A DNA stretch of 64,000 nt, from the NCBI RefSeq assembly GCF_037975245.1, contig NC_092565.1, forward strand, positions 14,473,499 through 14,537,498. Direction: 5' to 3'. Source of the DNA: Apostichopus japonicus. Its lineage: Eukaryota; Echinodermata; Holothuroidea; Aspidochirotida; Stichopodidae. A model generated the notes under the pieces. It did no database searches, was not told the DNA's origin, and saw only the letters and a program-made list of their open reading frames with translations. This document shows positions 1 through 16,999 of the stretch, piece by piece. The position numbers were made by a program, and so were the translations under genes. How positions within the stretch are numbered: the first letter of the stretch is position 1; each line of letters begins with the position of its first letter.

Positions 1-1252
1 ACCTGCTTTTGTGGCAGTCAGCGCTCATTTGTATCGCCCCTACATTTATGAAGCAGGGGAAGTAGGACAGCTTTCAATGGTTCAAGGTTTTTTAAATACA
101 AAGAGGTTCAGAGATTTAGGGAGATTTAAAAGAAATGGGAACAAAAACAAGCAGAAAATAGAGGGTTATTTTTTAGTTGGAAAACCACCACATTTGCCAT
201 CAGACATACAACAGATCCTAATGTACAAAATATAAATTAACAACTTAAAGGGTTTGAAAATCCTTCAACATTGTTTCAAACATTGCAATGCATGGCACCA
301 TTTTGTATCAAGGTACCCTCCATGTTAAAAAAAATTTTCAAAGGAGAGATTGCTCTCCCGTGGTCAACATAAAGTCTAAATTGACCCCCCCCCCCTCCAT
401 CAGCCAGTACAAAAATGGTGGTTGCTCCCCTGACTAGCTCCATATGCAGTTATAAGGAACTATATTTAAACTCCTGTTCCACAAAATATTAAATGTTACA
501 TTATCAGCAACTCTTTTTTTTTTAATTAAGCTTAGCTTACAAGAGATTAGCTTCTAGCTCATTACTTGGTCACTTGAGGTAAGCAGGGCAATAATCTGTA
601 CTGTTAAGTATGTGTAAATGTGTACCCTCAACCGTCCGTAAACTTTATATTTCATATATGGTCACTATGTCCCATACTATTCTCTCCTCTCCTCCAACAA
701 TGACTATAAGGACCCTACTTCTTCTGGTTGGGATAGAAAGATCATTTGAGGTCAACAGAGGTCAAAATATGACAATCCTGAATAGCTTTATGTCCTAAGA
801 TGAATGTTTCTCACAGTTTCATAGATTTTGGGTTAGAATGTGCAGAATGTTTTTACTTTGTTTGGTGGAAGTCAAAAGTCAAAATTTATGGTTTAAGCCT
901 AAAAACCTTATAACAAAGATTTCCATTAAAAGGGGTTTACCTTAGCACAAGAACTTAGCAGTTACATGACTGGCCAAATTGTTTTGTTTATTTACTGTAT
1001 ACTCTGTCCCCTCCAATCTACCTACCTACCCACCCACCCCTCCCACCCACCCACCCCCCTTTTCTCTTTACAGATATACCTTTATGGACAAAGGAACAGA
1101 GAGTAATTGCACACCAATCAGAATATGGATTTACATTTTGGTGATAATTTCTGGTAATCTTGCAATTAATATATCAATTTAACTGCCCCCCCCCAAAAAA
1201 AAATAACACATGCTCTATACATTTTTTTGTGTTTTTTGTTTTGTTTCGATAG
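1..1252 (+). other. Intron sequence upstream of the first visible hexokinase exon
   Basis: No coding exon could be supported here. The piece holds simple C-rich tracts near 385 and 1020-1060 and a stretch rich in AGGTCA half-sites at 690-780. The preceding hexokinase exon, expected to contain a WTKGF-like motif, was searched for by eye and not found. A WTK-like triplet near 1083 leads quickly to a stop and does not resemble the family. Confidence 0.6.
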
Positions 1253-7852
<6,600 letters not shown>

Positions 7853-8720
7853 CTCCATTTGTCTTTGTAAAACATGTTTATTTTTTGGGTATTTTGTTTT
7901 CATTGTGGGTATTGTTATTAAACTGTATTATGCAATATAAAGCAACTTTATAATACAATAGAGAAACATTTGTAGCCCCCCCCCTCTAAAATCACCTGTC
8001 CCAAGCACAGGTATGCACACAAGAAAAGTTTGCCAATTTTCAGCAAACAAGAGTCTTTAATGTCCGTGTGTCAGTTTGTCATTAAGCCAACTCATTACAA
8101 ATGCCAAGTACTACCATTCAATTTTGTTTCAAAATGAACACATCAGTGTCTGATCATTGTTCTTGATTTTGTAGATTTATAAGTATTAACGTTAAACGTT
8201 ACAAAAATGAGAAGAAAAAGTAGAAATTAACATATATCAGAAAGAAACTCGCTGCTTTTGTTGAGTGGGTTTCTCTCTGCGAGTGAGCGGTGATAACCTC
8301 CAAAAGCTTTTCTTCTGGGCACAAGTTGCACTGCGCAGCGGTTATTTTGTTGGTGCTGGTTTCAAGATTGTCCTTGTTATTGAGTAATCTTTCTTGTTTT
8401 CTTTGAGGTCCCAGGCAAACATAGATAATTAGTTTCAATTGTGTAGCTTCATTTGCGGAAAGATTAAGTGTGATTATTGGATCTTGTCTTGCATGGTCCA
8501 CCACACATGCCTATGCAGTACATTGTTGTGCTGTATCGCTCGCTGCCCTCTACACAATTTCTGGCACCAAGCATTTACCGTCCAAATCAGGTTTCATCAG
8601 GTTTCCTACAATGCATTCCTAGGCTGGCAAGGATCTTTGAGTTGTGTGCGATGATGATAGATTACAAGGTCCCCATGCAGCTGTAGCCGATTCGACGCTG
8701 TTGCGGTTGTCTTGTTTTTG
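7853..8720. other. Hexokinase 3' UTR and downstream spacer
   Basis: This contains the probable 3' UTR of hexokinase with ATTAAA at 7917, then AT-rich spacer. No coding exon, RNA gene or clear repeat boundary is recognised. The short ORFs on both strands have no family resemblance. Confidence 0.5.
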
Positions 8721-8985
8721 CTAGGGCCCTCCGTCCTTGAATTGGAGGGACTTTCTAGCATGGAGTATCGCATTTATATCGGACTGGGGAATGTTGGTGT
8801 ATTGCATAGCCCAAGCGATGGAGTCGTTTAGGATGGACTTGGTGATCAAAGGGTAGAACCATTTGAATACTTCATCTGTGCTTCTCCATTGGGTGGCATT
8901 GGTGGACTCGCGGAACGCAACGTTGATTCTTTCAAGGATTAATTCGCTGACTATTCACAACTCGGACTTGGCCGGGTTATTAAGG
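8721..8985 (-). pseudogene. Reverse transcriptase relic (retroelement fragment)
   Basis: On the minus strand the translation contains NPAKSEL, then one in-frame TGA, then IVSELILERINVAFRES, NATQWRSTDEVFKWF, YPLITKSILNDSIAWA and ILHARKSLQFKDGGP before a stop at 8721-8723. This series resembles a reverse-transcriptase-like protein family that I recall as abundant in cnidarian and other marine invertebrate genomes. In that family an FDI..FYPSI motif sits between the WF and YP segments. Here about 18 residues are missing at that point, so the copy lacks the first catalytic Asp region and is dead. Assignment is from motif order only. Confidence 0.45.
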
Positions 8986-8989
8986 TTAA

Positions 8990-11237
8990 ATGTCAAAACG
9001 TGTATATATATTGTTAGTGAAATCGTAAAGCTGGACCAAGTATCAAACTTGTGTGACTATGAAGCAAGTTGATAAGTATTTTAAGTTAGTCTCATATATC
9101 AACAATATATCATAACATTTTGCCTTCTGGTGAGGTTTATCATTTATTTTTTCATTAAATTTTTGCAAAGTGGCAATAAATTTAAGAAATGTTAACTGAC
9201 ACTGAGATTGTTTTACATTTTTTGGCAATTGATATTGTCTGTGTTTTCCTTTTGCGTTTTGTTGTCTTTTTTTTGCGTTTAAGTCATTCTACAAGAAATG
9301 GAAAGTCGACTTGAAATCAGATATCATCAGTAGCTGATGTGAACAAGGTGCATAAAAAAGGTACATTCAGCTGCGTCCTGAATTAAGACAAATTACAAAA
9401 TATTGTCGAAATGTCGAAAACGTATAAACAATGGTCATGACAGAAAGATGTTTATTTTTCTTCATTCTGTGACGTCCACCTGTGGAAGAAAATGTTGTTG
9501 AAGGAACTTAAAAACATTTCCTTTAACAGTCAGCAATGTCAAGCTAAGTACCAAATGTAAAAAAAATGGTAGGGATAGTTATTGCTTAGCGTGGGCGTCA
9601 GGAGAGGGGAAGGGGGGGGGGTTGACGCCATGTCCCAATTACTTTTTTTCTGTTTTTTCATCTGCCACTTTTGCTGGTTTACAGCCCATAATGGAAGGTA
9701 CTAACGAGCCTACTCCTCTCTTTTGGTCGCCAAGTGTATTTATTTATAACCCATAGCTGCAGACCAACATAAACAACTAAATCGTCCACATGATGTGGTC
9801 TAAGCAATTCCTCCCATACGCATATAGGGCCTACAGGGCTTTGTAAACTTGGCCGCGGACCGCATTTTAAAGATCTGCTTTATTGGCTTTAATTAAAGCA
9901 CTCTATAGCTAGGAAAGTTTTGTGATTACGTAATCGACCTGCGACGGTCGTAAATCGACCTCAGGCTCTACAATTAGCCTGCATAGCTTCTTAACACCAT
10001 TAGGCTCTTTGTGTAAACAATGTAAATATGTGCATGTCTACAGTGTAGTTACTCATACAGCGTTCATACAAAGACACTCAAACAAGAAAGCAATATGTGG
10101 CAGGCGTTGCAGACTAATTGGTAAAAAGAGGTCATTTTACGTACCACCAAGGCAGGTCGATTACATAATCTAAAGAAACTTTTCATGATAGCATGCTATA
10201 GTTGGGGTCTATACAGCAGACCTGTGCTTATGATACACATCCCCAAGAATATAATTTGGTGGAATATATCAATATATTCCTGCACTCGGGGCTATACTCG
10301 TGAGTGCAGCGGTAGGGATCATAAGAGAGTACCATCCACCCAGTCCTGGGAAAAGAAAGATGTCATAAATTCATGACAAGACGGTCTCATATTGGAGCCA
10401 AATCATCAGCGAGACAGCTGATTACTCATTAAAATATTCATACTATTTCAACTTACAGAATAAGGGAGGTGCTGGAAGTGGGGGGTGAGGTGTAGGGGAT
10501 ATTAAGCCCTCAGTAATTTGATTTAAAAAATACTGCAACAAAATGAAGGTCAGTAGCAACAATGTTTTAGAAATTTCAGAGTAATTCCTATTTCTGACAT
10601 TAACTATTGTGCTTCAAATGAAATCGCCGTACGATCAAACAAGAAATATTTCAAAATGCGAGCCCTTCGTTAGAACGCCATGGCAGGTATTGCGAAAAAC
10701 GTTCTATAATGAAATTGAATTGACTCTCTGGAATATACTTTTGTGCTTTAATATTGCTACAATAGTACAAGAAAAGACTGAAGACCGCGTTGCAGGCTTA
10801 AGTCCCCAGAACTAGTTCACCATGCCTTTGAGTACATTCTGGAGAAATTTAATTTCTCGCTGAAATTTGTGGTCTAAAATCGCAACGAAAGAACAAGAGA
10901 TCTGAAAACGCTGCAGTTTCAGGGCTATTTTCATTTTAATTAGAAGGTGTTATATATCTCTCTGATGGTAGCATACGCCCATTAAAAGCCCCATTGACTT
11001 ACTGACTAAATCAGAGAAGTAATGTGGTCTCTAACTTAGAAGTTCTCACTAGCTAAACGCTACCTATCACTGGATATCTGACAAGTTGGCCTTCATGGCA
11101 CCATCAATTTTCCGTATCCTGACTATTAGATTTTTCTCTATCAGAGCCTGAAACTTACGTCACTTGTAAACAAATCTCTTCACCAGTAGTTAACAATTTC
11201 GCACGATGCTCCTGGGAGTCCTAAAGGGGTATAAAAT
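8990..11237. other. Intergenic spacer without recognised genes
   Basis: AT-rich, non-coding sequence with a G-rich tract at 9601-9622 and scattered short ORFs without any family resemblance. I see no exon, RNA gene or well-bounded repeat. Confidence 0.5.
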
Positions 11238-11403
11238 CAGGGGCGTATCCAGGATTTTCCAATAGGGGGGGGGGGCGCCAGGCATGAATGATCGCCTGGG
11301 GGATGGGTCTAAGGGGAGGGGTGGACAATTTTTGCTTTCGAAGAAGGGCTGAAATGCAAAATGGTGCCATATGTGACCCATTTTCGACCTTAATAATAAG
11401 CAA

Positions 11404-12407
11404 CAGGCGCGGCGTAATGGAAAAATTATTGGGGGGGGGGGGGGGCTAATGTGTGGAGACTATCTAAGCGGAGCGCCACCATCGGTTGGCGCGGAGCGTA
11501 CAAGAAAATTTTCGGTTTTTTCAAACCCCCAGATGGCCGGAAACGGCACTCCCCGAGTGTTTTATGCTGCGAATACCTAGCCCTAAAATATGGGTCTCAA
11601 GCCTGCAATTTCTCAGATTGCACGTAAAAGTCTGTAAAAACATTGTAATTTGTATGGTGTTTTAAGAGAGTAGCTATTACTCGTAGTGTACTCGCAAAGA
11701 CGTTTTTGAGTGTAGTAAGGGCAGTGGCGGAGCTAGGGGTATTGGTCGGGGGGGGGCAAGAATGGTCTGTAGGGGCGCTTTCGACACTATCTAAGCGGAG
11801 CGCCACCACAGGTTGGCGCGGAGCGTACAGAAAATTTTTGAGTAAAGTTACTCCCTAGATTGCAGGAAATGACCCTTTCCGGGCCTTGCTAATTTGCAGA
11901 TAAACGGAGAACAAATAGGTGTCGTCGCCATTTTATCGGAAAATTACACCAACAGAATTTGACAAATGTCAATAGGTATATGAGAGCGCAATAAAATAGT
12001 CAATAATCGCGAATAAGTTAAAAGTAGTGAAAAGCTGAAAAGGGCGCCAGCAGTCAAATTGAGTCCGTCAGGAGGGGGGGGGGGATCCGCCCCCTGACTG
12101 TATATATGGACGCTCCGCCACTAAGTAAGGGGATGTTGGAGAACTGGCTGAAATGAGGCAAGTCATTGGCCTAAGACGAAGTTGTGTTACGCTTACCGGT
12201 ACTCACACTAACTGCTTCCACTTTTCACGGGGCGTGAAGACGCGGTTGGGGTGACAATGTGGTCTATAGCCAGAGGACGGGCCGAGGGACCAGGGTCCCC
12301 CAGCAATTACTAAAATTATTACACCTATATAGTATACGTGTGCATCTCAATTTTTTCATTGGGGGGCTGAGCCCCCCAAAGCCCCCCCCCCGGTTCCGCC
12401 GCCACTG
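11404..12407. mobile_element. 1004 bp hAT-like non-autonomous element, copy 1 (holds the DIRS empty site)
   Basis: Ends CAGGCGCGG... and ...CCGCCGCCACTG are flanked by a perfect 8 bp direct repeat ATAAGCAA (11396-11403 and 12408-12415), as expected for a hAT insertion. No transposase ORF is present. A second copy of the whole element is at 37718-45250, where a DIRS retrotransposon interrupts it. The uninterrupted junction here is between 11617 and 11618. This copy also contains an inner 402 bp MITE. Confidence 0.85.
11722..12123. mobile_element. 402 bp hAT-like MITE, inner layer, copy 1
   Basis: Terminal repeats are CAGTGGCGGAGC at the left and GCTCCGCCACTA at the right. A perfect 8 bp target duplication AGTAAGGG lies at 11714-11721 and 12124-12131. 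The same element sits at the same place in the second copy of the host element (44493-44891), so this insertion came before duplication of the 1 kb element. A further, independent copy is at 50340-50628. Confidence 0.85.
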
Positions 12408-12730
12408 ATAAGCAACATTTCCAGTAAAAATGGACACAAAATGCACAATTTAGTATGGCTGGCATGTCACTTAGTGTTTATAGTGATAATACAAACACAA
12501 ATACCATCTATGTTTCTAAAACTATTATGCCGCCGAACTTCGCCAGAACCTTTTTTTGGCAAACAAAAAATAACGCATACGGGAGGGGGGGGGGGGGTTG
12601 AGAGATCACCGACATCTCACATAAAGGTCGTCATCAATTTTTTTTTTTTTTTTTACTAAACTTTTTTTTGGGGGGTGACGGCCAATAGGGGGGGCGCGCG
12701 CCTGTTGCGCCCCCCCTGGATACGCCCCTG

Positions 12731-15700
12731 TAAAATTGCCTCAATTTACCCAATTTTTGCACCATATGTAGGCCTACTTCCATTAATGATCTACAACATG
12801 CAAGCCACAACAAACCGGATCCTGATTGATAACATATCAAAAATGGTGTTCTCCTCCTGAATTTTGGCACTTTCCCTAACATTCGGGCGGATAGATACAG
12901 ACTCTAGGAGTATGTCACCTTAAACCACAATAAACAATGGGGGGAAAATGTGGATGATATTCCGACAAATCTATTGGAAATAACAATATTAATGAAAATT
13001 GCCATGTAATTGTAACTTTAATTATTGACAAACCTTTATAGATGTGGTACTATAGCCTAACGGTATATTGATAGTTACATATGGAAGAAGATATTGATGT
13101 AGGCTTAATGGTAAATTTTAGTTGATAGACAAAAGTTATAACTGTGATTGTATAGTAAGATAAATCAAACAATGTAGAAGAAAAAAATAATGACCTGTCA
13201 CAATATAGAACAAAATGTTATAATCATGTTACTTGTAAATATATAAATTATTCATCGATTTTGACAAAACAAAGATCTAACGGTATATGAAAGTTTTGCT
13301 TTGTCAAACATAGGCTACTGTCGGTTTATATTTAATTCTAAATTGCTCACCATGCGTGAATGGGGCGTCTTTCAATCTTTGTATTGATATTGAACTGAGC
13401 TTTGAATTATTTTAAGTTAAATGATAATTGTTCAATCAATTTGAACTTCTTGCATTCGAAATAGTTTACTTTGCTTTTTTGCTTTGAAGACGAAAATAAT
13501 AATTTGAAACAAAAGGAAGAAGCAAAGAATCAAATCCATTAATTATGGTTATAAAATCTTATTCAAGTAATTCAATTAAAAGCTCGTTTCAAACCCTGTA
13601 TGTGTTTATAATGCTCTCATGCTGACACAATGTTCACATCTGTCAATGATCTGTAAGTTTGTGAATATACTTATATACTTAAGTATACTAACAGGGGCGT
13701 ATCCAGGATTTTCTAATCCGGGGCGCGAATTACTATCTAAGCGGAGCGCCACCATCGGTTGGCGCGCAGCGTACAAGAAAATTTATGGTTTTGATACCCC
13801 CCAGATCACCGGAAATGGCACTTCTCGGGCTTGAAATGACCAACCAGATGTACACTTCTGCCTGAGAACCAAGCATTTCCCAATAGTTTTTTTTTTCTTC
13901 CTTCAATAACCTTTTTGAAGATTGTCACCAGTCACACATCATGTTCGACCTCATCGCATCTCAGTCCTGTGGATCATTGCTTTTTGTAGGTGATTCTACG
14001 TCGCGGCCCACAATACCCGTAAGCCCCACTTTTCAAGGTTTTAAGCCCTTTATTTGTTCAGAATTTGAAAATTCACAATTCTCGTGAATACATTCACTTC
14101 AAAACATACCCATAATGTTGCACAAAATTTCATCTATGGACAACCAATACCAATACCAAAAACCTCCTTCAACCCCTAACAGACCGGTCAAAAGTGCACA
14201 AGTAGAGGGAAGTATTATGAAGAATGGTGGTCAGGGAATTTTCGAAAATTCAGACACAGCTAAATTATTGGTGTACAAATATTGAAACCTCTTATAACGG
14301 CTACTATAAAACTTCGTTGAAGGAAATGAAAAAAAAAACAGATATTTCCGAAACCGAACACTACACACATCTACAGTTTGGAGGCTGTTCATCCCGGAGC
14401 GCCATTTTCATGCTCACTGATATGTGATATCTGCTGTTTGCTTTAAAAATTCGAATAATTGAAATAATACTGAAATAAGTAACTATTATCTGTGTTATTG
14501 TGCAATGCTCCACCAGTGGCGTAACGATGAGCCTGAGGGCTTATGTCCCAAAGGGGCCCCCTATCAGGAGGTCCAAGCAAGGGCATCCGCAGAAATGTTT
14601 ACAAGGGATCAGTAGGTCATAAATGTGTACCACAATACTTGACACTATCTAAGAGGAGCGCCACCATCGGTTGGAGCGGAGCGTACGACGATTTTTTTGC
14701 CCCAAAAAAAACTCCTAGATCGTCGGAAAAGACACTTCCCATTCAAGTTGCATTTACACATCGGTTATTTTGAGATCTCATATCTTATAGATTTTGACTT
14801 TCAATAACTTCAGTAATTCATTATGGGTCCGTATGCAATTAACATAACTAGAGAACTGTTGGTTGGGGGAAATCATTTAAATTTCAAATGCTTAACATAT
14901 TTTTTTTTAATTTTTGATTTTCCAGAGGTAGTGGACAAGCCCCCCCCCTACCGTGACTGTATGGATTATAATGGAGACTACTGTACAAACACAGTAATCA
15001 AACCTTAGCATAGGCCTAATTTCGGCTGAACTTTGTCTCAATCTAAGCCTAATTCCCTGTGCTTTTTACTTACCAGATACCCCGAAGGCATCTTTATTCT
15101 AACCTTTTATTATTATATTTATATGAAAGCCCTGCCTTCTTTTTCAAATGAACGCAGTTTCAAGTCTATTGGGTCTTGGATTATTGTTTTAGAATTTTTC
15201 AAAGAATCATATGTCCCAATGTTGTACTCAGAACAACATTGGCTGGAATTGGGTTTTAAATTATATACTTCGTTTTCGATTATAATAATAAATAACACAA
15301 CTAGCTCGATTCAGACATTAATACCAAATCAGCCCATGATCATGATATCCGTATTCCGTATCACGTGAAAATATGCATATTGTCGTGTTCAGACTTTGCA
15401 TGAGTTTTTCTTTCCTAGTAAAACGGGCCCTCCCTATACAAAGAGGTATACCCTTTTTCTGTGCATCAGTATAGCGGGGGCCCCCTTTTGGTCGGGGCCA
15501 CCTGCTCAGCACGGTCCGAGCACATAGGAGTTACGCTACTTTGCCCCACATTCTTTTCATTTCGAAGACGCACAGTTTCAAGTTCATTACACACTGAAGG
15601 TTTCGATTCTCTATCTGCCTTCAGTTAAGGGAAGATCTTGGGATTTGTATCCCTAGATATCGCTAGATATTGCTAGATATCCATACAGTACAGTTCCCTT

Positions 15701-15889
15701 GGGATTTCTTGGAATTTTCGGGGCCAAATCTTGGGAAATTGCAAAGTCGGAAGTGGTCACACTCCATGTAGGTGTGTGGTGTGTTGCCGGATTTTGTCAA
15801 GGTCTTGGTACTACGGGCGAAGGTCATTAATTAAGTTTCGTAACTCATCGGTGAGCGATTAGAGGGGGGGGGGGGCGTAGGGTTGTGGG
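12731..15889. other. Intergenic spacer with degraded hAT-like MITE pieces
   Basis: No gene is recognised. MITE pieces start at 13693 (CAGGGGCGTATCCAGG) and around 14516 (CAGTGGCGTAAC), the latter perhaps paired with GTTACGCTACT near 15530. Both contain the shared block that begins ACTATCTAAG (13732 and 14643). The remainder is AT-rich and featureless. Confidence 0.5.
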
Positions 15890-16995
15890 CGTATGGAAAG
15901 CCATTTTAGCATTTAATCGGGAATTTTAGATATCTGAAATTGTTTCTTATTTCAGATATCTGAAATTGAATTCGAGATATCTTAAATAGATTTCGAGATA
16001 TCTGAAATTCTAATTCAGATATCTGAAATTGAATTCGAGATATCTAAAATAGATTTCGAGATATCTGAAATTCTAATTCAGATATCTGAAATTGAATTCG
16101 AGATATCTGAAATTGAATTCGAGATATCTAAAATAGATTTCGAGATATCTGAAATTCTAATTCAGATATCTGAAATTGAATTCGAGATATCTGAAATTCT
16201 AATTCAGATATCTGAAATTGAATTCGAGATATCTGAAATTGAATTCGAGATATCCGAAATTGAATTCGAGATATCTGAAATTCTATTTCAGATATCTGAA
16301 ATTGAATTCGAGATATCTGAAATTGAATTCGAGATATCTGAAATTGAATTCACGATATCTGCAATTCTAATTCGAGATATCTGAAATTGAATTCGAGATA
16401 TCTGCAATTGAATTCGAGATATCTGAAATGCATATGCATAAATTTCCGATTAAATGTTAAAATGGCACGTATGGAAAGCCATTTTAACATTTAATCGGGA
16501 AATTTCAGATATCTGTAATTGAATTCGAGATATCTGAAATTGAATTCGAGATATCTAAAATTCTATTTCAGATATCTGAAATTGAGTTCGAGATATCTGA
16601 AATTGAATTCGAGATATCTGAAAATGAATTCGAGATATCTGAAAATGAATTCGAGATATCTGAAATTTTATTTCAGATATCTGAAATTGAATTCGAGATA
16701 TCTGAAATTGAATTCGAGATATCCAAAATTCTATTTCAGATATCTGAAATTGAATTCGAGATATCCGAAATTGAATTCGAGATATCTGAAATTGAATTCG
16801 AGATATCTCGAATTCAATTTCAGATATCTGAAATTCCCTGGTATTTCGAGATATGTGAAATTGATTTTAAGATATCTGCAATTATTTGTAGATATCTTAA
16901 ATAAATTGGAGATATCTGTAATTTAATTTCAGATATCTGAAATTATTTCGAGATATCTGAAATTCCTTATTAAATGTTAAAACGGCTTTCCATAT
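15890..16995. repeat. Palindromic 21 bp minisatellite in two units with shared inverted ends
   Basis: About fifty degenerate copies of a 21 bp unit (core GAATTCGAGATATCTGAA) alternate with the self-complementary AATTTCAGATATCTGAAATT. The first unit begins CGTATGGAAAGCCATTTTAG at 15890 and closes with the complement of that end near 16448-16466. A second unit starts with the same end at 16468 and closes by 16995 (TTAAAACGGCTTTCCATATG). The open reading frame at 16519-16926 is a translation of the repeat, not a gene. Confidence 0.9.
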
Positions 16996-16999
16996 GGGC

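Larger units (their letters stand above)
11238..12730. mobile_element. Outer hAT-like MITE shell of a nested repeat cluster
   Basis: Starts with CAGGGGCGTATCCAGG and ends with its reverse complement CCTGGATACGCCCCTG, giving clear terminal inverted repeats. TAAAAT directly abuts both ends (11232-11237 and 12731-12736). That is six bases rather than the eight usual for hAT. The G-rich then C-rich subterminal regions match the other MITEs in the window. Between the ends sits a second, 1 kb element with its own terminal repeats and target duplication. Confidence 0.55.

Noticed and set aside
979-1182. Possible missing hexokinase exon with a WTK triplet
   Set aside because: Reading after the putative acceptor does not match the family's KGF segment and meets a stop.
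16519-16926. 136-codon ORF with repeated RYLKLNS peptide
   Set aside because: It is the translation of the 21 bp minisatellite (period divisible by three) and has no independent support.
15890-16995. CRISPR-like regular repeats
   Set aside because: Repeats are contiguous or degenerate without unique spacers, and the context is eukaryotic.
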